From NCBI RefSeq assembly GCF_000332815.1, contig NZ_AOFD01000041.1, positions 1 to 41,142 on the forward strand: a stretch of DNA of 41,142 nucleotides, given 5' to 3'. The notes below the pieces were generated by a model, which was not told where the DNA came from, ran no database searches, and saw only the letters and a program-made list of their open reading frames with translations. Below are positions 1-8,800 of this stretch, in pieces. The stretch's first letter is position 1, and every line of letters begins with the position of its first letter. The stretch comes from Arthrobacter nitrophenolicus (GTDB lineage Bacteria; Actinomycetota; Actinomycetes; Actinomycetales; Micrococcaceae). The position numbers and the translations under genes were made by a program.

Positions 1-322
1 CTGCGCCGTGGACTTCGTGTGCCCCGGTACCGGCGCTGAAGTAGATCGTGCCGCCGGTGTAGTCCTGGGCGCGTCCGCCAGCGATGTCGTACGCGCTGCC
101 GACTGGCGTGCCGAGGAACGATGCGCTGCCGCCGAGCTGCTCGTAGTGCTGGACGATCGCGTCGTCGCCGGCCTGCACCGGCACCATCGACGCCGGATCG
201 CTGTGTTGCGCGGCAACCGCTGATGCGGAAGACGGGGGCGGCCCCAGGGCCGTGCCCCCGAGGCCACCGCTGAAGGCGAGGGCCAAAGCGGTTCCAAGGA
301 CGGCGGATCGAGACCGGCGCAT
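1..322 (-). CDS. Secreted LGFP-repeat protein (3' end outside window)
   Basis: The minus-strand reading frame opens at ATG 322 and runs off the left edge, giving about 107 residues. The N-terminus (MRRSRSAVLGTALALAFSGG) is a classic signal peptide: Arg-rich start, hydrophobic core, then an Ala/Ser-rich cleavage zone near residues 30-38. The mature part contains an LGFP-type repeat: HYEQLGGSASFLGTPVG, followed by GGTIYFSAGTGAHEVHG. LGFP repeats occur in secreted actinobacterial proteins, often fused to amidases, lipases or esterases, and are thought to help bind the cell envelope; here the catalytic partner, if any, lies outside the window. An AGGGG ribosome-binding site lies about 6 bases upstream of ATG. 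The family assignment is firm, the overall function is unknown. Confidence 0.8.
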   Translation of the reverse strand, partial: MRRSRSAVLGTALALAFSGGLGGTALGPPPSSASAVAAQHSDPASMVPVQAGDDAIVQHYEQLGGSASFLGTPVGSAYDIAGGRAQDYTGGTIYFSAGTGAHEVHGA

Positions 323-511
323 TGTGACCCCTTCGTGTTGACCGAGATATGCGAGCCTTGGTCCAGACGCTACGCCCCAGGGGGACGCCCGGGCAGGGCC
401 AGAGGTCCCGAAATGCAATGGGGATCCGCGCGGCACCGCCCGCGGCGCTGCCGCAGGACCAAGGCCTCAATTACGCAGCCACGTCTCAACAATGGTGGCT
501 GCCGGAGGTAC

Positions 512-1380
512 CTACTTCAGGAACTTCGATGTCCTGCGGTCCGCGAGGATCTTGCCCTTCGTCTGGCAGGTGGGGCAGTACTGCAGGGCTGTATCTGCGA
601 AAGACACCTCCCGGACGGTGTCCCCGCACACCGGGCATGGCAGGCCCGTCCTGGCGTGGACACGCATGTGGCTCCGCTTGACGTCCTTGAGTTCCTTGGG
701 CGGCTTGCCGCCGGCCTCCGCCAGGCTGCGCCCAGGACGTCGTGGATGGCGTCATAGAGGACCTGCACCGTCTCCCGGTCCAGGGACTTGGCCGTGGCGA
801 ACGGGGAGATCCGGGCCGCGTGCAGGATCTCGTCACTGTAGGCGTTGCCGATGCCCGCTATGACGCTCTGGCTCCGCAGCAGCCCCTTGATCTGCTGGGA
901 ACTGCCTGCCAGGATCTCAGCCAGCGTGCCGGCGTCGAACGCCTCCGCGAAGGGATCCGGACCCAGTGTGGCGATTCCGGGCACATCCTGGGGGTCCCGC
1001 ACCACGTAGATGGCCAGGCTCTTCTTCGTCCCGGCCTCGGTGAGGTCGAACCCCCTCGGCCCGTCCGGGCCGGTGAAGGTACAGCGGACGGCGATGAGGC
1101 CCTTGCCCATCTTCAGCTGGCCGGCGGCGGGGGAGTCCGTGTAGCGCAGCCAGCCGGCGCGGGCCAGGTGGAACACCAAGGAGATCCCGTCCGTGTCAAT
1201 GCTGATGAACTTCCCGAACCGCCGGACCCCGGACACGGTCCGGCCCTCCAGCGCCGAGTAGGGCGGGTCGGCCGTCTTCAGCACGGCAAAGGAGACAATC
1301 TGCAGCTTGTCGAGGACGCAGCCCCGCAGCTGCTCGTCGAGGAACCGGGCCAGTCCGGCCACTTCGGGAAGTTCCGGCAC
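512..1380 (-). CDS. Fpg/Nei family DNA glycosylase (apparent frameshift)
   Basis: Base-excision repair glycosylase/AP lyase that removes oxidised bases. The N-terminus MPELPEVAGLARFL supplies the catalytic Pro2 and Glu3 of the family. GIGNAYSDEILHAARISPF is the helix-two-turn-helix DNA-binding motif. After AIHDVLGAA the frame breaks: restoring one base at 721-729 (read as GCAGCCTGG on the coding strand) continues into AEAGGKPPKELKDVKRSHM and a complete C-terminal zinc finger, CPVC-X16-CPTC, then FADTALQYCP and a stop at 512-514. The repaired protein is 289 residues, normal for the family. It is divergent from gcvH. The N-terminal sequence after PELPEV differs from standard Fpg, so a Nei-like specificity is equally possible. 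Confidence 0.85.
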
Positions 1381-1454
1381 GGCCTACCTGCCGGGTCCCG
1401 GACGTCCTGCACCATGGCGCACGCTCATGGTTCCCATCTTGTCAGAAACCCCGG

Positions 1455-1482
1455 TGGACGCTCCGGCAGATGTGCCTATACT
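1455..1482 (+). promoter_or_regulatory. Probable gcvH promoter
   Basis: A good -10 hexamer TATACT lies at 1477-1482, with TGGACG (four of six matches to TTGACA) at 1455-1460, spacing 16. It lies about 65 bases before the gcvH start, in the gap shared with the divergent glycosylase gene. Assignment is by consensus only. Confidence 0.45.
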
Positions 1483-1546
1483 TTCAGCGGCGGTCTGTTT
1501 CCCGGGCCCCGTGACCTTCGAGTTTTGACCCGATGAAAGGCCCCCC

Positions 1547-1933
1547 ATGAGCAACATTCCCGAAGACCTGTCCTACACCGCCGAACACGAGTGGGTTTCC
1601 GCTCCCAATGCCGACGGCGTGGTCCGCGTGGGCATTACCGACTTCGCGCAGGACGCGCTTGGAGATGTTGTCTACGCCCAGATGCCCGAGATCGGCACCA
1701 AAATTACGGCCAACGAAGTTGTGGGCGAGGTGGAGTCCACGAAGAGTGTCAGCGACATCTACGCCCCGGTCAGCGGTGAAGTAGTAGCCCGCAACGAGTC
1801 CCTGGACACCGATTCAGCGCTGATCAACACGGATCCTTACGGTGACGGCTGGCTGATCGAGGTCAAACTGGCCGAGGCCGACGCCGTTGATTCATTGCTC
1901 AGTGCATCGGAGTACGAACAACAGGTAGGCTAA
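1547..1933 (+). CDS. gcvH: Glycine cleavage system H protein
   Basis: Lipoyl carrier protein of the glycine cleavage complex; it shuttles the aminomethyl group from the P to the T protein. At 128 residues it is full length. The lipoylation motif GEVESTKSVSDIYAP places the lipoyl lysine at residue 66. The typical C-terminal NTDPYGDGWLIEVKL follows. GAAAGG lies upstream of ATG 1547. The other glycine cleavage genes (gcvP, gcvT) are not in this window; gcvH instead heads the garA-ftsR cluster, as in Mycobacterium tuberculosis (Rv1826-Rv1830), which supports the assignments of the genes that follow. Confidence 0.96.
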   Translation: MSNIPEDLSYTAEHEWVSAPNADGVVRVGITDFAQDALGDVVYAQMPEIGTKITANEVVGEVESTKSVSDIYAPVSGEVVARNESLDTDSALINTDPYGDGWLIEVKLAEADAVDSLLSASEYEQQVG

Positions 1934-2013
1934 AGCTAACCGGTATATCCGGTCCGGCCCCGCGTCGCAGGCAGGACGTCGTCGCACGTCAAGGGCCGGA
2001 TGGGGAGCCGGTG

Positions 2014-2036
2014 CCGGACCTGCCGGGCAGGTCCGG
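2014..2036 (+). other. GC-rich hairpin between gcvH and garA
   Basis: A perfect 10-bp inverted repeat, CCGGACCTGC / GCAGGTCCGG, with a 3-base loop. It lies in the 156-bp gap after gcvH. There is no T-run, so it is not a standard intrinsic terminator; it may attenuate or stabilise the transcript ahead of garA. A smaller hairpin, ACCGG-TATAT-CCGGT, sits just after the gcvH stop. Confidence 0.5.
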
Positions 2037-2089
2037 AGGGCAAACGTTGGTTGCACGCCGGAGGGCTGCAGCGGGAAGAGGAGGAATCC

Positions 2090-2566
2090 ATGGCTGGCCA
2101 CACATCGAACCCTGCCGATGGGGAATACGGCACGGGTGCGGCTAAGGCGTCGGAGACCACCTCCATCAACCTGACTCCGGTCAGGGACGAGCCCACCATC
2201 GCCCCCAAGCTGTCCTCCGAAGAGCGGAGCTCCGTCGAGGCACTGCCCGCCGGTTCCGCGCTGCTGGTGGCACACAGCGGTCCCAACGCCGGCGCCCGCT
2301 TCCTGCTGGATTCGGACGTCACCACCGCCGGCCGGCACCCGGACGCTGACATCTTCCTTGATGACGTCACCGTCTCCCGCCGGCACGTGGAGTTCCGCCG
2401 CACCGCCCGCAGCTTTGAGGTGGTGGACAAGAACAGCCTCAACGGCACCTACGTCAACCATGACCGCGTGGACGCCGTGGAGCTTAAATCCGGCAGCGAA
2501 GTCCAAATCGGCAAGTTCCGCCTTACCTTCTACCTGAGCCCTGCCACCGCTGCAGGCCGCGGCTGA
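2090..2566 (+). CDS. garA: FHA-domain regulator of 2-oxoglutarate metabolism (GarA/OdhI)
   Basis: Phospho-switch protein that, in its unphosphorylated form, inhibits 2-oxoglutarate dehydrogenase in Corynebacterium (OdhI) and Mycobacterium (GarA). The start at ATG 2090 follows a strong GAGGAGG site and gives 158 residues; an upstream in-frame extension has no comparable site. Residues 21-27 read SETTSIN: the ETTS motif at 22-25 contains the adjacent threonines that Ser/Thr kinases phosphorylate in this family. The FHA domain spans about 56-145, with GR at 81-82, SRRH at 96-99 and NSLNGT at 115-120, the phosphothreonine-binding residues. It lies between gcvH and ftsR, the conserved actinobacterial position. 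A PASTA kinase at 16980-19099 is a possible, unproven, modifier. Confidence 0.93.
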   Translation: MAGHTSNPADGEYGTGAAKASETTSINLTPVRDEPTIAPKLSSEERSSVEALPAGSALLVAHSGPNAGARFLLDSDVTTAGRHPDADIFLDDVTVSRRHVEFRRTARSFEVVDKNSLNGTYVNHDRVDAVELKSGSEVQIGKFRLTFYLSPATAAGRG

Positions 2567-2583
2567 TCCGGGGACCGCTGCCT

Positions 2584-3305
2584 GTGGCAATGGCACAACC
2601 GGAACGCCGGGGACCGCAGGTCCTGAACATTGGGGAAGTCCTCGCGCAGCTGAGCGCCGACTTCCCGGGCATGACAGCGTCCAAAATCCGGTTCCTTGAG
2701 GAAAAGGGACTTATCAACCCGCGGCGGACCCCAGCGGCTACCGCCAGTATTCCGACGGCGACGTGGAACGGCTGCGCTTCGTCCTGGCGCTGCAGCGGGA
2801 CCAGTACCTCCCCCTGAAAGTCATCAAGGACTACCTTGACGCCATCGACAGGGGAGAGCGGCCGGAGAACCTTCCGCCCGGCGTCGTGGTTTCGCCGCGC
2901 ATCGTCTCCGACGAGCTGGCCGCCGAGCTGCAGAACCGCGGCCGGAAGCTGACAGAGGAACAGCTGCGCACGGAATCAGGTGCCAGCGTCCCCCTGCTCC
3001 AGGCACTCCTGGATTTCGGGCTCATCAGCCACAGCAACGGCATGTTCGACGAACATGCCCTCCAGGTGGCGCGCGCCTGCGTACAGCTGGAAAGCCACGG
3101 GCTGGAACCCCGGCACCTGCGTCCCTTTCAGGCGGCGGCGGAACGCGAGTTCGGCCTGGTGGAACGGGCGGTGGCACCACTTGCCTCACGGAAGGACTCC
3201 GCGTCCCAGGCACGGGCTGCCGAGGCCGCCCGTGAGATCAGCGACCTTTGCCTCACCCTGCACCGCGCCCTGGTGCAGGACCACATCTCACGCATGGACA
3301 TCTGA
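2584..3305 (+). CDS. ftsR: MerR-family regulator FtsR (apparent frameshift)
   Basis: Winged-helix MerR-type transcription factor. The N-terminal half reads LNIGEVLAQLSADFPGMTAS then KIRFLEEKGLINPRRTP, the usual helix-turn-helix; restoring one C in the CCCC at 2729-2732 gives SGYRQYSDGDVERLRFVLAL and continues into YLPLKVIKDYLDAI. The repaired length is 240 residues. The start is GTG 2584 or ATG 2590; the ribosome-binding site is weak. In Corynebacterium glutamicum the gene next to odhI encodes FtsR, a known activator of ftsZ, and M. tuberculosis Rv1828 occupies the same place. The assignment rests on family plus this synteny. The next gene starts in its stop codon (TGATG), so the two are probably co-translated. 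Confidence 0.85.
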
Positions 3306-3808
3306 TGATTGAAGTCGAGATTGTTGGCGTTCGGATTGAACTGCCTTCCAACCAGCCCCTGGTCCTGCTGCGGGAGATGCACGGGGAACGGCATGTTCCC
3401 ATTTGGATCGGCACCCCCGAGGCCAGCGCCATTGCCCTTGCCCAGCAGGGTGTGGTCCCGCCGCGCCCCATGACACACGACCTGCTTGTGGATGTGGTGG
3501 AGGCACTCGGCCACAGCGTGGTCAGCGTCAACATCGTGGCCGTTGAGGACAACATCTTCTACGGACAACTGCAGTTTGAGAACGGCACCACGGTCAGCTC
3601 CCGGGCCTCGGACGCCCTCGCCGTCGCCCTCCGCGCGAAGTGCCGGATCTGGTGCGCCGATTCGGTGATGGACGAGGCCGGTGTCCGCATCACCGAGCAT
3701 GACGAGGGCGAGGATACCGAGCCCGGTCCAACCGTTGATGAGGAGCGCGAGCTCCGGCGGTTCCGTGAATTCCTCGATGACGTGGAGCCCGAAGACTTCG
3801 ACGGCTGA
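3305..3808 (+). CDS. Bifunctional nuclease-domain protein (DUF151)
   Basis: The protein of 167 residues begins MIEVEIVGVRIELPSNQPLV and continues with HVPIWIGTPEASAIALAQQG, the conserved core of the bifunctional nuclease (BFN/DUF151) family. VSSRASDALAVALRA is a second family signature. The C-terminal tail is very acidic (EHDEGEDTEPG to DDVEPEDFDG). ATG 3305 overlaps the ftsR stop by one base. The family is named for combined DNase and RNase activity of a plant member; the bacterial role is not established. In M. tuberculosis the equivalent is Rv1829, always between the two MerR regulators, which suggests a shared regulatory unit. Confidence 0.88.
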   Translation: MIEVEIVGVRIELPSNQPLVLLREMHGERHVPIWIGTPEASAIALAQQGVVPPRPMTHDLLVDVVEALGHSVVSVNIVAVEDNIFYGQLQFENGTTVSSRASDALAVALRAKCRIWCADSVMDEAGVRITEHDEGEDTEPGPTVDEERELRRFREFLDDVEPEDFDG

Positions 3809-3864
3809 GGTCACGTTAAGGTTAAAGTTGAGGCTGAAAGTTTCGACACGCCTGCCCAAAGCCT

Positions 3865-3883
3865 CCAAGGTCTTTGACCTTGG
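3865..3883. promoter_or_regulatory. 19-bp inverted repeat, probable operator
   Basis: Perfect inverted repeat CCAAGGTC-TTT-GACCTTGG in the 229-bp gap before the second MerR gene. Its right arm overlaps the proposed -35 element TTGACC. The size and placement fit a MerR-family operator, so autoregulation by the downstream gene, or control by FtsR, is plausible. No T-run follows, which argues against a terminator. Confidence 0.55.
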
Positions 3884-3901
3884 GCCTGCCGGGCCTAACG
3901 T
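3874..3901 (+). promoter_or_regulatory. Probable promoter of second MerR gene
   Basis: TTGACC at 3874-3879 and TAACGT at 3896-3901, spacing 16. The -35 box is embedded in the palindrome at 3865-3883. About 136 bases separate it from the GTG start at 4038, leaving a long leader. Confidence 0.45.
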
Positions 3902-4037
3902 CGAAGTATCAAGTTCCCATTGCCTACGGCAGCCGCGCAAGTCACACTGGAAAGTGCGCCCCGCGAAAATTACATGCATGCTTTTCATGCCAGTTGCTGC
4001 AGGTGTTCCCCGGGAGCGCAGGACAAGGAGGATCCAG

Positions 4038-4631
4038 GTGAGTCCCAAAGGCGAAGCAGGCGGGCTGAAACAGCCCACGGCTGGTGTTGCTGTGCCCGCG
4101 AGCGGTGCCCAGGGCCTCCTGTTCACCGAGGACCTTCCCGTGCTGGACGAGGACGCCGGATACCGGGGACCCACTGCATGCAAAGCGGCAGGCATTACTT
4201 ACCGGCAGCTGGACTACTGGGCCCGCACCGGGCTGGTGGAACCCGCTGTCCGCGGCGCTGCAGGCTCCGGATCCCAGCGGCTGTATGGCTTCCGCGACAT
4301 CCTGGTCCTCAAAGTCGTCAAGCGGCTCCTGGACACCGGTGTATCCCTGCAGCAGATCCGCACCGCGGTGGAGCACCTGCGTGAACGCGGCGTCGAGGAC
4401 CTGGCGCAGATTACCCTGATGAGCGACGGCGCGAGCGTGTACGAATGCACTTCGGCTGACGAGGTCATCGATCTCGTGCAGGGCGGGCAGGGCGTGTTCG
4501 GCATTGCCGTGGGCCGGGTCTGGCGCGAGGTGGAAGGCAGCCTTGCTTCGCTGCCCAGCGAACACGCGGCCGAGCAGTCCTTTCCCGACGACGAGCTGAG
4601 CAAGCGCCGCGCAGCACGCAAGATCAGCTGA
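4038..4631 (+). CDS. Second MerR-family transcriptional regulator (Rv1830-like)
   Basis: The start GTG 4038 follows a strong AAGGAGG at 4025-4031 and gives 197 residues; an in-frame extension further upstream lacks such a site and crosses the promoter. After a variable 40-residue N-terminus the helix-turn-helix reads YRGPTACKAAGITYRQLDYW then ARTGLVEP, and the MerR signature FRDILVLKVVKRLLDTGVSL follows. The C-terminal half (ASVYECTSADEVIDLVQGGQ) is a short ligand or partner domain. Gene position after the DUF151 protein matches M. tuberculosis Rv1830, which regulates growth and division. The palindrome and promoter upstream suggest transcription separate from ftsR. Confidence 0.88.
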   Translation: MSPKGEAGGLKQPTAGVAVPASGAQGLLFTEDLPVLDEDAGYRGPTACKAAGITYRQLDYWARTGLVEPAVRGAAGSGSQRLYGFRDILVLKVVKRLLDTGVSLQQIRTAVEHLRERGVEDLAQITLMSDGASVYECTSADEVIDLVQGGQGVFGIAVGRVWREVEGSLASLPSEHAAEQSFPDDELSKRRAARKIS

Positions 4632-4644
4632 GGCTTAGTTAAAC

Positions 4645-4680
4645 GGAAGAGGGCCGCTCCCACGGGAGCGGCCCTCTTCC
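4645..4680. terminator. Strong hairpin between convergent MerR and parA genes
   Basis: A 17-bp perfect inverted repeat, GGAAGAGGGCCGCTCCC against GGGAGCGGCCCTCTTCC, with a 2-base centre. It sits 14 bases after the MerR stop and 40 bases beyond the convergent parA stop, so it probably ends transcription from both sides. The T-tract is poor. Confidence 0.75.
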
Positions 4681-4720
4681 TGTCTCCTGGCGCGGCCGGG
4701 CATCGGCCCGGACGCCATGC

Positions 4721-5551
4721 CTACCTCGCGCGTGCGCGCAGCCCGCTGCCCACTTCCATCAGGTTGGCCAGCAGGTCGTCGAAGAGGGCGGCTGCAGACT
4801 TGGCCGACTCGCCCGGCCAGTGGTGTACCGGGTGGGCGGCGCCCTGGATCTGCTGCCAGTTCGCCTGCTCGGGGATGCGCGGGCTCAGCAGGAGATCGCC
4901 GAACATGGACTCCATTTCCGCGAGCCGGTAGCTGTGCTCGGAGGAGCCGGTCCGGACCCGGTTGGCCACAATGCCGGCAGGGGAGAGGTTGGGGGCGAAT
5001 TCCTGCCGGAACAGCTGGATGGCCCGCATGGTGCGTTCCGTACCGGCCACGGAGAACAGTCCCGGCTCGGCCACGAGGGCAACCTTGTCGCTGGCGGACC
5101 AGGCCATCCGGGTGAGGCCGTTGAGTGACGGAGGGCAGTCGACCAGGACCAGCTGGTAGTTGTCGGCTCCGGCCAGGACCGTTGAGAGCCGGCGGAGGTC
5201 GCGGCGGCCAAGGTCCGGCCGGTCGTAGATACCCGTGTAGGCGGAGCCGACGGCGACGTCAAGTACCGCGGGGCCGGACCCGTTGGAAGCGGCCCGGGCT
5301 GTCCAGCTGCTGCCGACCACGTTCTCCGCCAGTTTGGCGCGGCGCGGGCTCTTGAGCATCCTGCCAATATCCAGCTGGTCCCCGGGCTGCACGCCCAGTG
5401 CCGTGGTTGCGTCGGCGTGCGGATCCAGGTCCACCACCAGCGTGCTGACGCCCGCGGCCAGCGCCGCAGACGCCAATCCTGTGGTGACGGAAGTCTTGCC
5501 GACTCCACCCTTAAGGCTGCTGATGCTGACTACTTGCACTTGAGAGACCAA
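4721..5551 (-). CDS. Orphan ParA-family ATPase
   Basis: P-loop ATPase of the ParA/MinD superfamily. The deviant Walker A motif SSLKGGVGKTSVT is near residue 11, the switch region contains VVDLDPHADAT, and Walker B is LVLVDCPPSLNG. With no parB neighbour this is not the chromosomal parAB pair; such orphan ParA proteins position other cargo or act in division in actinobacteria. The longest start is TTG 5551 (276 residues); GTG 5539 would begin MQVVSISSLKGG and is an equally reasonable start. A TAGGTT -10-like box lies immediately upstream of 5551. The gene is divergent from pyc. The length is normal. Cargo cannot be read from sequence. Confidence 0.88.
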   Translation of the reverse strand: MVSQVQVVSISSLKGGVGKTSVTTGLASAALAAGVSTLVVDLDPHADATTALGVQPGDQLDIGRMLKSPRRAKLAENVVGSSWTARAASNGSGPAVLDVAVGSAYTGIYDRPDLGRRDLRRLSTVLAGADNYQLVLVDCPPSLNGLTRMAWSASDKVALVAEPGLFSVAGTERTMRAIQLFRQEFAPNLSPAGIVANRVRTGSSEHSYRLAEMESMFGDLLLSPRIPEQANWQQIQGAAHPVHHWPGESAKSAAALFDDLLANLMEVGSGLRARAR

Positions 5552-5759
5552 AACCTAACGCCGGATGCCGTGTTGGGAGTAATGTTTGCTCCGGCAGCGC
5601 CGAAGCCGGACGGTCCTGCCGCCCTACTCATCATATGTGGATGCGTTGGCGAATCCCGCCTTATCGGGGGTCGGCATGGCATCCACTGTGCTGCCGGGGC
5701 CCTTTCCGCCGCGACAGGCGGAAGCGATCGGGACATGACGGGGAAATCTGTGATGGTCG

Positions 5760-5775
5760 ACACAAAGATTTGTGT
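5760..5775. promoter_or_regulatory. 16-bp palindrome upstream of pyc
   Basis: ACACAAA-GA-TTTGTGT, a perfect 7-bp-arm inverted repeat in the 289-bp divergent parA/pyc gap. Its right arm provides TTTGTG as a possible -35 with TAGACA at 5792-5797, spacing 17. It looks like an operator controlling pyruvate carboxylase. The regulator is unknown. Confidence 0.5.
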
Positions 5776-5840
5776 TTGTCCTTGTAGGTCCTAGACACTG
5801 TGACCACTCACCGATCCACCCGCAATGATGCAGGAGAAGT

Positions 5841-8800
5841 ATGTTTTCCAAAGTTCTGGTGGCCAACCGCGGCGAAATCGCGATCAGGGCCTTCCGCGCC
5901 GGCTACGAGCTGGGCGCCAAGACCGTTGCCGTTTTTCCTCAAGAGGACAGGAACTCCATCCACCGCCAGAAAGCGGACGAGGCGTACCTGATCGGCGAGG
6001 AAGGACACCCCGTCCGGGCCTACCTTGACGTCAAAGAGGTCGTCCGGGTGGCCAAGGAGTCCGGTGCGGACGCCATCTACCCTGGCTACGGTTTCCTGTC
6101 CGAGAATCCGGACCTGGCCCGTGCAGCCAAGGAAGCCGGCATCACCTTCGTTGGGCCGCCGGCGGAAGTGCTGGAACTGGCAGGCAACAAGGTGGCGGCG
6201 CTCAAGGCCGCCCGCGAAGCCGGCGTTCCCGTCCTTAAGTCCAGTGAACCCTCCAAGGACCTGGACGAACTCCTTGCGGCTGCGGACGAGATCGGCTTCC
6301 CCATCTTTGCAAAGGCAGTCGCGGGCGGCGGTGGCCGCGGCATGCGCCGCGTGGACACCCGTGAGGCGCTGCCCGAAGCGCTGAAGTCCGCCATGCGTGA
6401 AGCCGATGCCGCTTTCGGCGATCCCACCATGTTCCTGGAGCAGGCCGTCCTGCGCCCCCGCCACATCGAGGTGCAGATCCTGGCAGACGCCGAGGGCAAC
6501 GTCATGCACCTGTTCGAGCGCGACTGCTCCATCCAGCGCCGCCACCAGAAGGTCATCGAGATCGCCCCGGCGCCCAACCTGGACGAGGGCATCCGCCAGG
6601 CCCTCTACCGCGACGCCGTCAAGTTCGCCAAGGCACTCAACTACGTCAACGCCGGCACGGTGGAGTTCCTCGTGGACACCGCCGGTGAGCGCGCCGGCCA
6701 GCACGTGTTCATTGAAATGAACCCGCGCATCCAGGTGGAGCACACCGTCACCGAAGAGGTCACCGACGTCGACCTGGTGCAGGCACAGATGCGGATCGCC
6801 TCGGGTGAGACGCTGGCAGACCTCGGCCTTTCCCAGGAAACCGTCCACCTCAAGGGCGCGGCCCTGCAGAGCCGCATCACCACCGAGGACCCCGCCAACG
6901 GCTTCCGGCCCGACGTCGGAAAGATCACCGGCTACCGGTCCGCGGGCGGCGCAGGCGTCCGGCTCGACGGCGGCACCGTCTACTCGGGTGCCGAAATCAG
7001 CCCCCACTTCGACTCCATGCTGGTCAAGCTCACCTGCCGCGGCCGGGATTACCCCGCAGCCGTGGCACGCGCGCGCCGTGCCCTCGCCGAATTCCGCATC
7101 CGCGGCGTATCAACCAACATCTCCTTCCTGCAGGCCGTGCTCGACGATCCGGACTTCATCGCCGGCGACGTCGCCACGAGCTTCATAGACGAACGCCCCC
7201 AGCTGCTCAAGGCCCGGGTGTCCGCCGACCGCGGCACCAAGCTCCTCACCTGGCTGGCCGACGTCACCGTGAACAAGCCCAACGGCGAGCTGAAGGTCCA
7301 CTCGAACCCGGCTGACAAGCTTCCCTCCGTCAAGGACCGTCCGGCCGCCGCAGGCTCACGGCAGAAGCTCCTTGAACTGGGACCGGACGGGTTCGCCCGG
7401 GCGCTCCGGGAGCAGCAGGCAGTGGCGGTGACGGACACAACGTTCCGCGACGCGCACCAGTCCCTGCTCGCAACCCGTGTCCGCACCCGGGACCTTGTTG
7501 CCGCCGGTCCTGCCGTGACCGCGCTCATGCCGGAACTGCTGTCGGTCGAGTGCTGGGGCGGCGCCACCTACGACGTCGCACTCCGCTTCCTCGGCGAAGA
7601 CCCCTGGGACCGGCTGGCGGCGCTGCGCAAGGCGCTGCCGAACGTCTGCCTGCAGATGCTGCTGCGCGGCCGCAACACGGTGGGCTACACGCCGTACCCG
7701 GAAGAGGTCACCGAAGCGTTCGTCAACGAGGCCGCAGCAACAGGCATCGATATCTTCCGCATCTTCGATGCACTGAACGACGTCAGCCAGATGGCACCCG
7801 CGATCCGCGCCGTCCGGGCTACGGGCACCGCCGTCGCGGAAGTGGCGCTGTGCTACACGGGCGACATGCTGGATCCCAAGGAAACGCTGTACACGCTGGA
7901 CTACTACCTCGGGCTGGCCCAGAAGATCGTCGACGCCGGTGCGCACATCCTGGCCATCAAGGACATGGCAGGCCTGCTGCGTCCCGCGGCCGCCGCCAAG
8001 CTTGTCGCGGCCCTGCGCGAACGCTTCGACCTGCCGGTGCACCTGCACACCCACGACACGGCGGGCGGCCAGCTGGCCACCCTCCTGGCGGCTGTCGACG
8101 CAGGCGTGGACGCCGTCGACGTCGCCTCCGCATCCCTGGCCGGCACCACCAGCCAGGTGTCGGCGTCGGCCCTGGTCGCGGCCCTGGCGCACACGCCGCG
8201 CGATACCGGCCTTGACCTGGACGCCGTCAGTTCCCTGGAGCCCTACTGGGAAGCGGTCCGCCGGGTTTACGCCCCCTTCGAGTCGGGCCTTCCGGGCCCC
8301 ACCGGCCGGGTCTACAAGCACGAGATTCCGGGCGGGCAGCTGTCCAACCTGCGCCAGCAGGCAATGGCGCTGGGCCTGGGGGAGCGGTTTGAAGCCATCG
8401 AGGACATGTACACCGCTGCCGACCGCATCCTGGGCCACCTGGTCAAGGTAACGCCGTCCTCCAAGGTGGTGGGCGACCTCGCCCTGCACCTAGTGGGCCT
8501 CAACGCGGACCCTGCCGACTTCAACGAGAACCCGCAAAACTACGACATTCCGGATTCCGTCATCGGCTTCCTGTCCGGCGAGCTCGGTGATCCCCCCGGC
8601 GGCTGGCCGGAGCCCTTCCGCACCAAGGCCCTGCAGGGCCGGAGCGTGAAGGTCCGCGACGCCGAGCTCAGCGCCGAGGACAGTGCCGCCCTCAAGTCCG
8701 ACTCCAAGACCCGCCAGCACACGCTGAACCGGCTGCTCTTCGACGGTCCCACCAAGGACTACCTCAAGAGCGTCGAAACCTACGGCAACATCTCGGTCCT

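Noticed and set aside
3128..4195. Minus-strand 355-codon frame across the DUF151 gene and the MerR promoter
   Set aside because: It spans two real genes on the other strand and their control region; no domain is recognisable.
7356..8489. Long minus-strand open frame opposite pyc
   Set aside because: It is a shadow of the pyruvate carboxylase carboxyltransferase domain and has no recognisable protein features.
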